64,000 nucleotides of DNA from JAVBTR01 sp031556065 (GCA_031556065.1 JAVBTR010000054.1:1-64000); one strand, 5' to 3'. Shown: positions 27,371-37,160, numbered from the stretch's first letter. Program-made: numbers and translations. The notes: a model not told the origin generated them from the sequence alone.

Positions 27371-29689
27371 CTACTTCCTTAGCATTTTTCCGATACCCTT
27401 TAAGTACCGCCCATTTGCCATATCCAATAGCCCTAAAGCAATGTTTTCAGGCATGGAACCACCGGAGCAAATGATCAGGCTGAACAGTGCGCTATCGACC
27501 GATGAAGCATAGGCCATGCGGTAAGCCGTGTTTGTGTTACCTACTTTGCCGCCGTTCATTTTCGCTATAACCCTTCCCATGATGATCTTCATCAGCCGCA
27601 TCACAAGGGAATGCTCTGCCATTTCTACGATAGTATTTTCAATGGTGTATTGTCCTTTTTTCGGTGGGGTGGATTCCGGAACCTCATGGCCCAGTAACTT
27701 TTCAAAATCTTGCTTGCCGGGTTGCCCCGTTAAATTTTCATACCAGCTGCCTTTTTGCCAAGCAGGGGCGTTTAATATCTCGTCCTGCATATAAATGCCG
27801 CCCACCAAATTACCCAGTTGAATTTTATATTCGCCTTCTTGAACTCGCCAACCATCCGCCCAAAGGGCAAATGATCGGTCATTTAGTTCAAAGGTAACCC
27901 GCTTGCTTTCGCCCGGATACAAAAATACCGTTTCAAAGCCCTTCAGCTCCTTTACCGGGCGATGAAGCCTGCCTTTAGGCGGTGCAATATAAAGCTGCAA
28001 GATCTCGCTTCCAGCAACTGCGCCTGTATTAGTTACCATCGCGCTGACAGTTAACCCATCCAATTGCAAATCAGCATATTCAAAGTGCGTATAGGATAGC
28101 CCGAAGCCAAAGGGAAACCGTACCGGCACCTTGGCGGAATCATAATATCGATAGCCCACATAAATACCTTCACGATATTGTGCATCACGATTGGGGGTGC
28201 CATAATAGCCTGCGCAAGGGGCATCCTCGCCCTTTAACGGCCATGTTTCGCTCAGCCTTCCACAGGGGTTTTCTTTACCACAAAGCAAATCGTATATCGC
28301 CTCTGCTCCTGCCTGGCCAGGTAAGCCCATATATAAAACAACCTTTACTTTATCTATCCAGGGAACCTCCACAGGGCTTCCACATAAAAGCACTACCACT
28401 GTGTTAGGATTGGCTTTTGCAACTGTTTCGATCAAGTGACAGTGTCCTTCCGGCATACGCATATTATCCCTATCGAACCCTTCGGATTCATAATGGTCAG
28501 GCAGCCCTGCCACCACCACTGCCACATCTGCGTTACGTGCGGCCTTGGCGGCTTTTGCCAGTAGCTCTTCATCTGTGTTGCCTAGCGCATCATAACCCGG
28601 TGCATAATCCCATTCGGGTGCGACTTGTGTTAGCGAAAGAAGCTTAGTAGGGTTAATATGACTGGAGCCCGTACCTTGATATCGGGGGGCTTGTGCCATA
28701 TACCCAATTAAGGCAACCTTGCTTGTTTTAAGCGGTAGAACCCCTTCGTTTTTTAACAAGACAGCACCCTTAACAGCCGCCTTTTTCGCCAGCAGATGAT
28801 GGGCTTCCCTGTCGTATGCTTTTTGCGCGCTTTTGCTTTCCAATACCTTTTTTAATATACGGCTAACGCAAAGATCGATTTCTGCTTGCGTTAATTCACC
28901 TTTTTGATATGCTTCTAAAGCGTGCTTTTGCAAATGTGCTGTGCCGCCGGGCATACTCAAATCGCACCCGGCTTTAATGGCCAACACCCGATCGTGCATA
29001 GCACCCCAATCGGTTACAACCATACCGTCAAAGCCCCATTCATCCCGAAGCACATCTGTTAAAAGCCATTTATTATCGCTGCAATAGGTGCCATTTACTT
29101 TATTGTAGGCACACATTACCATTTGGGGCTTGGCTTCCTTTATCGCCTGTTCAAAAGCGGGCAGGTAAATTTCCCGAAGGGTTCTTTCGTCGATGTGATC
29201 GTTAGAGGAAAAACGTTTGTATTCTTGAGAGTTTGCAGCAAAGTGCTTAACACACGCCCCGACCCCCTTCGATTGTACCCCTTTAACAAAGGCAGCCCCC
29301 AATTGCCCGGATAAGTAAGGGTCTTCCGAATAATATTCAAAATTGCGTCCACATAAAGGGCTGCGTTTGATATTAAGCCCAGGCCCTAGTATAGCATCCA
29401 CATTATAAGCAATGGCTTCTTGCGAAATGGCTGCGCCAATTTCTTCAAGCAAAGCCCTGTCCCAGCTCAATGCCGATGCGGACGATGTGGGAAAGCAGGT
29501 AGTAGGAACTGCATCATTGATCCCCAGCATATCGCCCTTTAACTCCTGATAGCGCAATCCGTTAGGGCCATCCGCCATGGTCATGGCCGGGATGCCTTTC
29601 AAGGATACCGTGTGCCAGAAATCTGCGCCACAGGTCAGCGCGATTTTTTCTTCGATGGTCAGTTCATTGAGCCATTTTTCAATCTCCAT
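27371..29689 (-). CDS. GH3 beta-glycosidase
   Basis: A 772-residue intracellular GH3 enzyme. The N-terminal barrel has KHFAANSQEYKR and the nucleophile Asp227 in DGMVVTDWGAMHD; the second domain begins near residue 300, and a fibronectin-III-like domain follows about residues 560-640. A further C-terminal tail of about 110 residues, seen in several clostridial GH3 proteins, completes it. Family activities are beta-glucosidase and beta-xylosidase. It overlaps GH78 by 11 nt, so it probably removes the glucose exposed after rhamnose is cut from a plant glycoside. Confidence 0.88.
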   Translation of the reverse strand: MEIEKWLNELTIEEKIALTCGADFWHTVSLKGIPAMTMADGPNGLRYQELKGDMLGINDAVPTTCFPTSSASALSWDRALLEEIGAAISQEAIAYNVDAILGPGLNIKRSPLCGRNFEYYSEDPYLSGQLGAAFVKGVQSKGVGACVKHFAANSQEYKRFSSNDHIDERTLREIYLPAFEQAIKEAKPQMVMCAYNKVNGTYCSDNKWLLTDVLRDEWGFDGMVVTDWGAMHDRVLAIKAGCDLSMPGGTAHLQKHALEAYQKGELTQAEIDLCVSRILKKVLESKSAQKAYDREAHHLLAKKAAVKGAVLLKNEGVLPLKTSKVALIGYMAQAPRYQGTGSSHINPTKLLSLTQVAPEWDYAPGYDALGNTDEELLAKAAKAARNADVAVVVAGLPDHYESEGFDRDNMRMPEGHCHLIETVAKANPNTVVVLLCGSPVEVPWIDKVKVVLYMGLPGQAGAEAIYDLLCGKENPCGRLSETWPLKGEDAPCAGYYGTPNRDAQYREGIYVGYRYYDSAKVPVRFPFGFGLSYTHFEYADLQLDGLTVSAMVTNTGAVAGSEILQLYIAPPKGRLHRPVKELKGFETVFLYPGESKRVTFELNDRSFALWADGWRVQEGEYKIQLGNLVGGIYMQDEILNAPAWQKGSWYENLTGQPGKQDFEKLLGHEVPESTPPKKGQYTIENTIVEMAEHSLVMRLMKIIMGRVIAKMNGGKVGNTNTAYRMAYASSVDSALFSLIICSGGSMPENIALGLLDMANGRYLKGIGKMLRK

Positions 29690-32249
29690 CTTGCCCCTCC
29701 GTGAAGGTGTATGTTCCTGCGGTTACATTTTTTTGAATACCACAGGGCAACGTAATTTCTGCTGTACAATTAGCAGGAATCGCAAAATGGTAGGTCGTTT
29801 TTCCATTCATTTTTTCCCACTTGCTGGCTACTTTTCCATAAATGCTTTGGTATTCAAGCCCTGCATTGGTAAATTGGCCGCCGGGCTTAGGGGCAATCGC
29901 AAAGCAGTTTTCACCCTTTACCGTTACCCCACACATAACCCTAAACAGCCATTCGCAAACAGCACCCTTGGAATAATGGTTAAGGGATGCAATACCACCC
30001 TGCGCCTCGGTTCCCTCCCATGATTCCCAAACGGTGGTGGCACCGTTTTTCGGCATAAACAACCAACCGGGCATTTGCTCGTTTTCCAGCAAGCGGTATG
30101 CCAATTCAATATCCATATCCGAAAGCACATCCAAAATGAGAGGGGTAGATAAAAAGCCTGTGCCCAGCCGCCAGCCGTAATGCTCAAGGGCTTCAATAAG
30201 TCTTTTTTTTGCAAATTCCGTTTGCGTCTCATTCAGTAGGTTGAAATACAACGGCCTTACCAAGCGTGCCTGCCTGTCCGTATCCAGTGTGAATTTTTTT
30301 AGCTCCGACAGTTCCTGATAGGCTTTGCGCGTTTCCGTTTCATAGTGTTGATATTCCTGTGCATCGTTTTGCTTGCCTAGAAACAAAGCTATTTCTGCCA
30401 TCAAGCTCATCACATAGCAGGTATAGGCGGTAGCTTCTTCCGGATGGGGAATCGCCATATCGGATAGAACCAGCTTATTCACATCTTCTGGCTCTGCCCA
30501 TTCGCCATAGGCCTGGCCGTAATTGGCAATGTAGCGTTTGGTGGCCTTGGGCAGTTTAATGATGCGCCTTGTTGGATACCACTTGCCCAGCCGCTTTTGC
30601 ATGAAAATGGCATAGCGGCGCATGGCATCGTAGTTATCCCTTATAATACTTTCATCTCCATACAGTTTCCACATACGATAAGGCATCATCACCCCTGCGT
30701 CCGACCAGCCTACAGAGCCGTTTAGCGGAGCCATGTAAAAATCCATTCCCCCTTGGGGCGCAATTTGGGGAAAGCAGCCGTTTTTCTTTTGCCAATCGGT
30801 CATATCCCGTATAAACTTGCGTGCAAAAGGAGCGTAGCTGAATAGGTACCCGGCTGTATTAAAGAATATTTGTGCATCTCCTGCCCAGCCATGGCGTTCT
30901 CTTGTGGGACAATCTGTTGGCAAATCGGCAGAATTACCCTTGGTGCTCCACCTTGTAATGTCCACAAACTGGTTAAGCAGGCCGTTTGAGGATTCAAAGT
31001 TAAGCGTATCTTCCATGTCTGAATAAACCGCAATGGCAGTGAAATCCTCCGGCTTCAGTTTTACATCCGTTTCTACCAAAACGTAGCGAAAACCGAAAAT
31101 TGCAAAGCGGGTCTTGTATTCGTTCATACCTGCCTTACAGGTATAACGCACCTGTTGCAAGGGGGTCGTTATCTTTTTATTGCTGCATTGTATGTTCTTT
31201 TGCGTGAATTCACCGTTTGTATCCAGCATTTCCCCAAAGCGGAGAAAGATTTCTTGTCCCTTCTTCGCATTCAATGAAAACTGCACGTAGCCTGCTATAT
31301 TTTGCCCGAAGTCCAGCACGGTTGCACCACTCGGCGTTTTAATCAGTATGGGTTTAAATGTTTCATGCTCAGTAAGTGGCACGTTATTTGCTGCGCTTGG
31401 AACAGCATGCCAGTGGGTACCCTTTGCTTTGCCAGAATAAGAGGGTTGCTTGTTGGCATCCACGGTTTCTCCATCCTGGTTATCCGCAAAACGGATCGAC
31501 CCATCATTAGACCAATGCCAAGACTCATCTGTGCAAACAAAGGTCACATTACCGCGACTGTCGGTTAGTTCCAATTGCACCAACAGCTTTGTTTCCGTAC
31601 CGTATTGGTTTTTAAGCCCCCAGCCGCCTGTACTGCCCCTGAACCAGCCATCAGCCAGTTCAAAGGTGAGCGTATTGGCGCCCTTGTGCAAAAGGGCGGT
31701 CACATCATAGGTTTGGTACTGGATACGCTTTTGATAATCTGTAATTCCCGGCGCAAGAATATAATCTCCGATCCGTTGGCCGTTCAAGTGCCCCTCATAC
31801 ACACCGCAAGCTGTCATGTAAATCTGTGCATGGACAATATCGGTTGCAGTAAATGCCTTGTGGAAGCAATCCACCGGAGTGCGCTTCCCTTTATTAACGG
31901 TATAATCCCCGGTGATCCACTTTGCCTGCCAATCAGAGGGGTTAAGCAAGCCCATTTCAAAGGTGGCTTCTTCACTCCATGAGCCTTGAAGATCGTTTTC
32001 ATCCCACAGACACACCTGCCATGTTGCCCGCGTTCTACTAAGAAGCTTTTCACCTTGATAAACAATACCTGTCATGCGGTGACTTTTTACCTTACCGCTA
32101 TCCCAAAGTACCTTTTTGTCAGTTAATACTTTGATTTGGTAAGCCGACTGCGTAATGCCTTCATAAGCGTTCCAGAAAAACCGTGGCTTTACGATGTCAA
32201 TGCCTATGGGGTTATTCAAATATTCTAATCTTAAGCGAATCGCTCTCAT
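29679..32249 (-). CDS. GH78 alpha-L-rhamnosidase
   Basis: An 856-residue inverting alpha-L-rhamnosidase without signal peptide. N-terminal beta-sandwich and carbohydrate-binding-like domains (SAYQIKVLTDK, NGQRIGDYILAPGITDYQKR) precede the six-hairpin barrel. The catalytic region reads TDCPTRERHGWAGDAQ with Glu451 and Asp458, and the second conserved region WEGTEAQGG then LNHYSKGAVCEWLF. It overlaps the symporter gene by 4 nt. With GH3 it should take apart rhamnosyl-glucosides such as flavonoid or saponin glycosides, or pectin side chains, after uptake. Confidence 0.9.
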   Translation of the reverse strand: MRAIRLRLEYLNNPIGIDIVKPRFFWNAYEGITQSAYQIKVLTDKKVLWDSGKVKSHRMTGIVYQGEKLLSRTRATWQVCLWDENDLQGSWSEEATFEMGLLNPSDWQAKWITGDYTVNKGKRTPVDCFHKAFTATDIVHAQIYMTACGVYEGHLNGQRIGDYILAPGITDYQKRIQYQTYDVTALLHKGANTLTFELADGWFRGSTGGWGLKNQYGTETKLLVQLELTDSRGNVTFVCTDESWHWSNDGSIRFADNQDGETVDANKQPSYSGKAKGTHWHAVPSAANNVPLTEHETFKPILIKTPSGATVLDFGQNIAGYVQFSLNAKKGQEIFLRFGEMLDTNGEFTQKNIQCSNKKITTPLQQVRYTCKAGMNEYKTRFAIFGFRYVLVETDVKLKPEDFTAIAVYSDMEDTLNFESSNGLLNQFVDITRWSTKGNSADLPTDCPTRERHGWAGDAQIFFNTAGYLFSYAPFARKFIRDMTDWQKKNGCFPQIAPQGGMDFYMAPLNGSVGWSDAGVMMPYRMWKLYGDESIIRDNYDAMRRYAIFMQKRLGKWYPTRRIIKLPKATKRYIANYGQAYGEWAEPEDVNKLVLSDMAIPHPEEATAYTCYVMSLMAEIALFLGKQNDAQEYQHYETETRKAYQELSELKKFTLDTDRQARLVRPLYFNLLNETQTEFAKKRLIEALEHYGWRLGTGFLSTPLILDVLSDMDIELAYRLLENEQMPGWLFMPKNGATTVWESWEGTEAQGGIASLNHYSKGAVCEWLFRVMCGVTVKGENCFAIAPKPGGQFTNAGLEYQSIYGKVASKWEKMNGKTTYHFAIPANCTAEITLPCGIQKNVTAGTYTFTEGQDGD

Positions 32250-33700
32250 AACCGTGCCTCGTTTCTAAGCTTGATTTCTGCTTGTTCCTTGCCAATATTC
32301 TTTTCCACATTCAAGAACACAAGTAACCCTGCCAGTACAATGCCTGTAATAATTTCCAGCCCTAAAAAGAAGAACACAAAGGTATTTTGTGTAGCTGCAT
32401 TTTGCACTGTTGCAATGGTTTCGCCATTCACAAAGCTCGGCGCAATATAGCCGGATTTAGCCAGCACCATATTGAACACACCGCTTGAAATGCCGGCACA
32501 TACCGTCAGAATAATGGTGTAAAGAGATGCTGCAAGCCCATCGCAGCGAAAGCCTGCCTTCCATTCAATGTGATCCAGCACATCCGCAAACAAGGCCATA
32601 AATACGTAGGCGCAAGGCAAGCCGCCAATGTTTTTCACAAACTGGCCGATCAAAACCAGCGTCATGTTTCTTGGATCGATCAGGCAGATAATGCCGCCCA
32701 ACGCATACAGAATAAAGCCTGCCAGCGTCATATTACGCTTTCCAAACTTCTTTGCAAGGGGCCATACGGCAAAGATGCCGATTCCCATGGGAATCCCCCC
32801 AATGGCAGATACCATGGTCTGTGTAATCCCATCGTTGTAAGATCCCAACACATAATTGCAGTAATAAACCAGGGCCGTGTTTTTAAACAGGCTGCCTAAG
32901 GTGTAGATCATAAAATAAGCAAAGATAACCACCCAGAACTTGTCCGTAAAAAGTGCCGCCAGTTGCTTTACAAAAGGGATAGCCTCTTGATTTTGTGCCT
33001 GGCGTTCTTCCGTAATGCGTTCTTTGGTAAAGAAGTATTCAATAAGAGTTAGCGGCAATGCCAAAATAGCTACAACGCTCATGGTCAAAAGCCAAGCCTC
33101 TTTATTGACACCCAGCATCGGCAACACCACCATGGGGAAAATGAGTGCTACAATAATACCCGATACCATAACCGTCGATACATTAGTGAACACCGAAAGC
33201 CCGCCCCGCTGATTGGTATCCCGAATGGAAAGGGGCACCATCAGGTTGTGGCTCATATTGTAAATAGTAAACGCCACAGAATAAAAAAGGTTATAGGAGA
33301 CGAATATCCAGATAACCTGCATTGTTTCGCTGCCTGTTGGCACCGCAAACAGGAGTATTGCTGTAATGACCATTAAGGGTGCGCTCAGCAGCAGCCATGG
33401 GCGAGATTTGCCTTGACGCGTATGGGTTCTATCAATAATCTGTCCCATTATCACATTGGTAATGGCATCAATGATTTTCGATACAATGGGAAAGACCATC
33501 AAAAATGCACCGCCCCAAAGGCCTGTAAGCTGTAAAACATCGGTATAAAACACATTGAGATAGGATGCCAGCACCGCATTAAGCAGCAGCGCCCCAGCCG
33601 GGCCAAGTAAATAGCCAAGCCACTTTTCCTTTTTCTCCACATCTTGTGATTTGATCCTTGAATCAAACATTTTCCGGTTGATGAATGCTGCGTCCTTCAT
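32246..33700 (-). CDS. GPH-family (MFS) glycoside:cation symporter
   Basis: A 484-residue transporter of the glycoside-pentoside-hexuronide family with about twelve hydrophobic segments. Family blocks include GPAGALLLNAVLASYLNVFYTD-like first helix residues and a GQIIDRTHTRQGKSRPWLL cytoplasmic loop. The ATG at 33700 is 7 nt from GGGGGA; the earlier in-frame ATGs lack a site. It is the first gene of the GH78-GH3 operon and presumably brings in the rhamnosylated substrate. Expression should be set by the divergent AraC gene. Confidence 0.88.
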   Translation of the reverse strand: MKDAAFINRKMFDSRIKSQDVEKKEKWLGYLLGPAGALLLNAVLASYLNVFYTDVLQLTGLWGGAFLMVFPIVSKIIDAITNVIMGQIIDRTHTRQGKSRPWLLLSAPLMVITAILLFAVPTGSETMQVIWIFVSYNLFYSVAFTIYNMSHNLMVPLSIRDTNQRGGLSVFTNVSTVMVSGIIVALIFPMVVLPMLGVNKEAWLLTMSVVAILALPLTLIEYFFTKERITEERQAQNQEAIPFVKQLAALFTDKFWVVIFAYFMIYTLGSLFKNTALVYYCNYVLGSYNDGITQTMVSAIGGIPMGIGIFAVWPLAKKFGKRNMTLAGFILYALGGIICLIDPRNMTLVLIGQFVKNIGGLPCAYVFMALFADVLDHIEWKAGFRCDGLAASLYTIILTVCAGISSGVFNMVLAKSGYIAPSFVNGETIATVQNAATQNTFVFFFLGLEIITGIVLAGLLVFLNVEKNIGKEQAEIKLRNEARL

Positions 33701-33726
33701 ACTTAAATCCCCCATATGCATTTAAT

Positions 33727-33748
33727 CTATGCCACTATAGTAGCATAG
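33727..33748. promoter_or_regulatory. 22-bp operator-like palindrome before the symporter operon
   Basis: CTATGC-n-ACTATAGT-n-GCATAG is palindromic over 22 bp with a single mismatched pair. It overlaps the likely -10 (TATAGT) of the symporter operon, so a bound protein would block it. Confidence 0.5.
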
Positions 33749-33756
33749 TTAAATTT

Positions 33757-33773
33757 GAATGTATTTCACATTC
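33757..33773. promoter_or_regulatory. Second inverted repeat in the divergent promoter region
   Basis: GAATGT-N5-ACATTC, a perfect 6-bp inverted repeat with a 5-nt spacer, lies between the symporter and AraC promoters. Confidence 0.4.
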
Positions 33774-33784
33774 GCACCATTCCA

Positions 33785-33813
33785 TTGCATATTTAACCAC
33801 AATTAGCTATAAT
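33785..33813 (+). promoter_or_regulatory. Promoter of the second AraC gene
   Basis: TTGCAT (33785-33790) and TATAAT (33808-33813) are spaced by 17 nt, 21 nt before the start codon. Confidence 0.8.
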
Positions 33814-33834
33814 AGCTTAAAAGGCGGTGAGCTA

Positions 33835-35016
33835 ATGGTTATAGAAGATATACTGTATTCCTGCGAACGCATCGGGGGCATTTCCTCCATTCCCATTCGG
33901 GTTTATGAAAACGGTGTATTGTTTAAGAGCTTTAGCTTGCACGATATGCCTATTGATCCTATCAAGCCCTATGAAGAAATGATCCTCAAAAAAGAAGAAT
34001 CGGTCAGCTACTACTTGTCACCGTTTCATCAGTATTACGGTGCGATTCACCACAGCGCGTTCCATTTGCTTTTAGGCCCTATTGGGCAAACAGAATATAC
34101 CGCACAGGAGAAAGCAGATTATGCCTTTGCGTTAGGCATCCAGCGCACCGATTTCGAGACACTTTTAAAACGCATGGCTTTGATCCCGGTTTTTCCTCTG
34201 GAAAACTTTTTGCACATGATGCTAATGATCAACTTCTACTTTAACGGCGAAAAAAAAGAACTTAACCACATTATCGCATACTTAGAGCCAACCCAGGCAT
34301 CATCCCAAATCGCTCCGCCATTGGTAGAAGCTGAGCCTGTCCCCTTCACCCCGACCGTACACAATGCGATGGCATACGAAAAGCAAATGCTCTCCCTTAT
34401 CAGGCAGGGCGATAGCGAAAGCTTGCAGCAATTCTTGATGCGAGAAATACACGGCACCGCAGGCAACTTATCCAAGGAGCAACTGCGTAATCAAAAAAAT
34501 ATTTTTGTGGTTTCTACCACGCTAGTCTCAAGGGCTGCTATTGAAGGTGGCTTACCGGAAGAAGAAGCCCTTAGCATGAGCGATCGCTTCATTCGTCACA
34601 GTGAGGAATTGTTTAACCCGGAACCCCTTGCTAAACTGCAATATCAAATGGTGATGGATTATGCCAAGGCCGTACACGAGCTTGTAAACGAAAAGCCCTT
34701 AACGCCTTTGATCGCTTCCTTGGTTACATACATTCATCAGCATTTATCCTTGCCACTATCACTTGAAAGCCTGAGCACCCATTTCCATCTAAGCCGCAAC
34801 AATCTGGCAAGCAAATTCAAAAACGAAATGGGCCTCACCATATCGCAGTACATTATGAACGAAAAAATGCGAAAAGCCAAATGGCTTCTCGCATATACAG
34901 ATAAATCCCTAGAGGAAATAGCTGAGTATTTAGGCTTTGCATCCCAAAGCCATTTTCAGACGAGGTTTAAAAGCGATGCTGGCTTAACGCCTATGGCGTA
35001 TCGCAAGCAGCCTTAG
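33835..35016 (+). CDS. AraC-family regulator of the rhamnosidase operon
   Basis: A 393-residue protein with a large N-terminal domain (about 1-290) of no recognisable signature and a C-terminal AraC DNA-binding domain (SLESLSTHFHLSRNNLASKF and EEIAEYLGFASQSHFQTRFK). The layout resembles YSIRK-target-type AraC regulators of Firmicutes. An open frame starts at 33685, but it runs through the promoter; the ATG at 33835 follows AAGGCGGTGA. It is divergent from the symporter-GH78-GH3 operon and is the likely regulator of it. Confidence 0.88.
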   Translation: MVIEDILYSCERIGGISSIPIRVYENGVLFKSFSLHDMPIDPIKPYEEMILKKEESVSYYLSPFHQYYGAIHHSAFHLLLGPIGQTEYTAQEKADYAFALGIQRTDFETLLKRMALIPVFPLENFLHMMLMINFYFNGEKKELNHIIAYLEPTQASSQIAPPLVEAEPVPFTPTVHNAMAYEKQMLSLIRQGDSESLQQFLMREIHGTAGNLSKEQLRNQKNIFVVSTTLVSRAAIEGGLPEEEALSMSDRFIRHSEELFNPEPLAKLQYQMVMDYAKAVHELVNEKPLTPLIASLVTYIHQHLSLPLSLESLSTHFHLSRNNLASKFKNEMGLTISQYIMNEKMRKAKWLLAYTDKSLEEIAEYLGFASQSHFQTRFKSDAGLTPMAYRKQP

Positions 35017-35042
35017 ACCACCGCAAGTGAACAAAGCACGCT

Positions 35043-36083
35043 TTAATGCTTTTTAGGCCACGAGCCAATCAGCTCTACCAAAGCAGTTCCCGTTACCTCC
35101 TTACCCTTATAGGTTCCCCTCACGCTTCCAACACCCTCATATTTGCTAAGTGGCGTAAATACAGAAGCAATATCCTGTTCTTTTTTAAACGGGGTGATTT
35201 CCAGTTTCGTATTGATCTTTGGTATTTCAATATGCCAATGAGAAGGGTACTCCTGCTTAGATGCTGCGTTGTAATAATACCCCGATTCGCCCCTTTTAAA
35301 GGGGATGACTGCTTTGTTGCCCATGCCATTGATCTGCGTTCCATCGGTGCACAAGTTCGCAAGAAGTCCTGTCTCATATCCGGGTGCATCGCAATCCAAA
35401 ATGCTGATAATATCACCATTGTCAAGATAAATGGCCATCCAGCTCCATTTCATTGTGTTTTTCATATTTAGCTGTTGCCATTGTCGATCGAACCAAGTAA
35501 AACCTTTATCGGTAATATTGTAGGAATGCCCTTTCCAAGTAAAGGTTCCCTTCGTTTTCATATAGGGAACCGAAAACTGATGAATACACATGCCAAGCAA
35601 TTCAAAAACCGAAGTGCCACCTGACACGATCGGATAATGGATTGCTGTTGTCATTGTATCCAAATGAAAACCGGCAGCCTTTTCATCTACAACGATATGC
35701 ATTCTATCCCACGTACCCTCAATTAAGCCGTTGGGCAGCTTTAGCATGAATTTGTCTAAGCCTGATGTAACATCATAGGGCTTAAACAAATAATCCTTTG
35801 CATAATAATCGCCTGTTGTTTCATCAAACACCGTCACAACGGACTGGTACTTCTTTCCACCCATAATCTTTGGGAACTCAAGCTGCATGATATGGAAAAG
35901 GTAGTTGATCCTATGCCCATCTGCATCAAACCTGCCAAAGGCAAACCACGAATTGTTATTGTGTGTTTTTTGCTCCTTAAGGCAGCCTGCTATATCAAGC
36001 TGTTCCATTACCACGCCCATGCGATCCTGTTTTACGTTTTCCGTCATCGGATTTATGTTGATATTCTTGTAAATATCCTTCAT
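35043..36083 (-). CDS. CrtC/AttH-like lipocalin-fold protein
   Basis: A 346-residue cytoplasmic protein resembling the CrtC/AttH (hydroxyneurosporene synthase-like) family, which has two lipocalin-like barrels. Supporting segments are NNSWFAFGRFDADGHRINY near the start, GFTWFDRQWQ in the middle and GTALVELIGSW at the end. Carotenoid chemistry is unlikely here, as no carotenoid genes are present; the family also contains hydratases and hydrolases of lipids or terpenoids. The start at 36083 is 7 nt from AGGAGG; 36086 is an alternative. It is divergent from a TetR gene that probably represses it. Confidence 0.7.
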   Translation of the reverse strand: MKDIYKNININPMTENVKQDRMGVVMEQLDIAGCLKEQKTHNNNSWFAFGRFDADGHRINYLFHIMQLEFPKIMGGKKYQSVVTVFDETTGDYYAKDYLFKPYDVTSGLDKFMLKLPNGLIEGTWDRMHIVVDEKAAGFHLDTMTTAIHYPIVSGGTSVFELLGMCIHQFSVPYMKTKGTFTWKGHSYNITDKGFTWFDRQWQQLNMKNTMKWSWMAIYLDNGDIISILDCDAPGYETGLLANLCTDGTQINGMGNKAVIPFKRGESGYYYNAASKQEYPSHWHIEIPKINTKLEITPFKKEQDIASVFTPLSKYEGVGSVRGTYKGKEVTGTALVELIGSWPKKH

Positions 36084-36112
36084 CATTGTGCCTCCTCTTT
36101 CAAATTGAGAGG

Positions 36113-36142
36113 ATTGTATCACACCGTGAATTGTGATACAAT
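36113..36142. promoter_or_regulatory. TetR operator that is also a symmetric divergent promoter
   Basis: ATTGTATCAC and GTGATACAAT form a perfect 10-bp inverted repeat with a 10-nt spacer. Each strand reads TTGTAT, 17 nt, TACAAT, so the same DNA gives a -35 and -10 in both directions. A second plus-strand promoter, TTGTGA (36131-36136), 18 nt, GATAAT (36155-36160), overlaps it. A half-site TTGTATCGC lies at 36177-36185. Confidence 0.75.
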
Positions 36143-36206
36143 ATTCTCACAAGAGATAATACAAAACCCCGGAAATTTGTATCGCAACTCATGAAAAGGG
36201 GAGGGG

Positions 36207-36767
36207 ATGACAGTGATACGTGTGGGAACGGACAAAAGAAAAATCCACTCAGCAGAGCTGCTGCTAAATGGATTGATAAAATGTATGGAGACGGATGATT
36301 TTACAAACATCAATGTGTCTGACCTACAAAAGGCAAGCGGCGTCAGTCGTGCAACCTTTTATAGGCTGTTTGACAATACGCAGGATGTCCTAGCTTACAA
36401 GTGCCGGATGATAGCTACGGAAATACCAAAGAAGTATCACACCTGCTCCCCTGAATGCCGGGAAATCTTTCTCCTATTCACACTACGCTATTGGCTAGAA
36501 AACCACCTATTTTTAGAGGCCATTTTTATGAGTGGCAGAGCGGATATTCTGCAACATGCGCTGTTTGAAAACACTGACTTTTTTCGCTCCCAATTTTCAC
36601 TGGATTTTATTTCGGAAGGAACGTTGGATTACTTAGCTTCTGCGGCTATGGGAATTTTAAGCAGTATACTCATTACATGGGTACGGCACGGCAAAAAAGA
36701 AACCCCCGAACAACTTATAGAAGTATTCATAGGGTTTGGCGAAATTGCACCAATGCTATTCAGTTGA
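36207..36767 (+). CDS. TetR/AcrR-family regulator
   Basis: A 186-residue regulator. The N-terminal helix-turn-helix spans about residues 28-62 (NINVSDLQKASGVSRATFYR then LFDN). The C-terminal part carries the TetR_C_7-like helices with LEAIFMSGRADILQHALF. ATG at 36207 abuts a GGGGAGGGG run; an in-frame GTG at 36213 is better spaced and is an alternative. It is divergent from the CrtC/AttH-like gene across one perfect palindrome, so autoregulation and repression of that gene are expected. Confidence 0.88.
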   Translation: MTVIRVGTDKRKIHSAELLLNGLIKCMETDDFTNINVSDLQKASGVSRATFYRLFDNTQDVLAYKCRMIATEIPKKYHTCSPECREIFLLFTLRYWLENHLFLEAIFMSGRADILQHALFENTDFFRSQFSLDFISEGTLDYLASAAMGILSSILITWVRHGKKETPEQLIEVFIGFGEIAPMLFS

Positions 36768-37118
36768 TTGCGTATGAGCAAGGATATAACCCTTTTTGTA
36801 GCCCTTTTTTACCTTCTAGCCTCAAGAAAACCCTCGGAGCAAGAGCGTAAAAAAGCATACAGGGGTTCTTTGTGTAGCAACAACCCCAAAAGCACACCCC
36901 TTTGCGGATCCAGCTCCATTCCCGCGATACCCCTAACTGCGAAGGCGCACACCCCTCCGCTTGTCAGTCAAGAGTCAGTCGCAGAGCAGCTCCGCCAGCC
37001 CCAATTTTTCACCAAATTTCACTCTAATTGGACCCGAACCTACCCCAAAACGCAAAAAAGAGCGGCACAACGCCACCCATAAGAATCTCCAAAAGTCTGC
37101 ACAGCCTTATATATCAAC
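36768..37118. other. Non-coding stretch between TetR and the tRNA-Asn remnant
   Basis: Open frames here are short and have no ribosome binding sites or recognisable products. A short hairpin (GGGGTT near 36863 with AACCCC near 36885) is the only structure seen. I see no gene. Confidence 0.5.
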
Positions 37119-37160
37119 GAAAAAAGGACTATCAAAACGTTTTATCATTTTGATAGTCCT
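37119..37160 (-). terminator. Terminator of the former tRNA-Asn gene
   Basis: A perfect 13-bp stem (37125-37137 with 37148-37160; arm AGGACTATCAAAA) is followed on the minus strand by six T residues. It lies 5 nt beyond the CCA end of the tRNA fragment, where a tRNA terminator belongs. Confidence 0.85.

Noticed and set aside
36768..37082. Open frame after TetR
   Set aside because: It begins directly after the TetR stop, has low-complexity composition and no ribosome binding site or family match.
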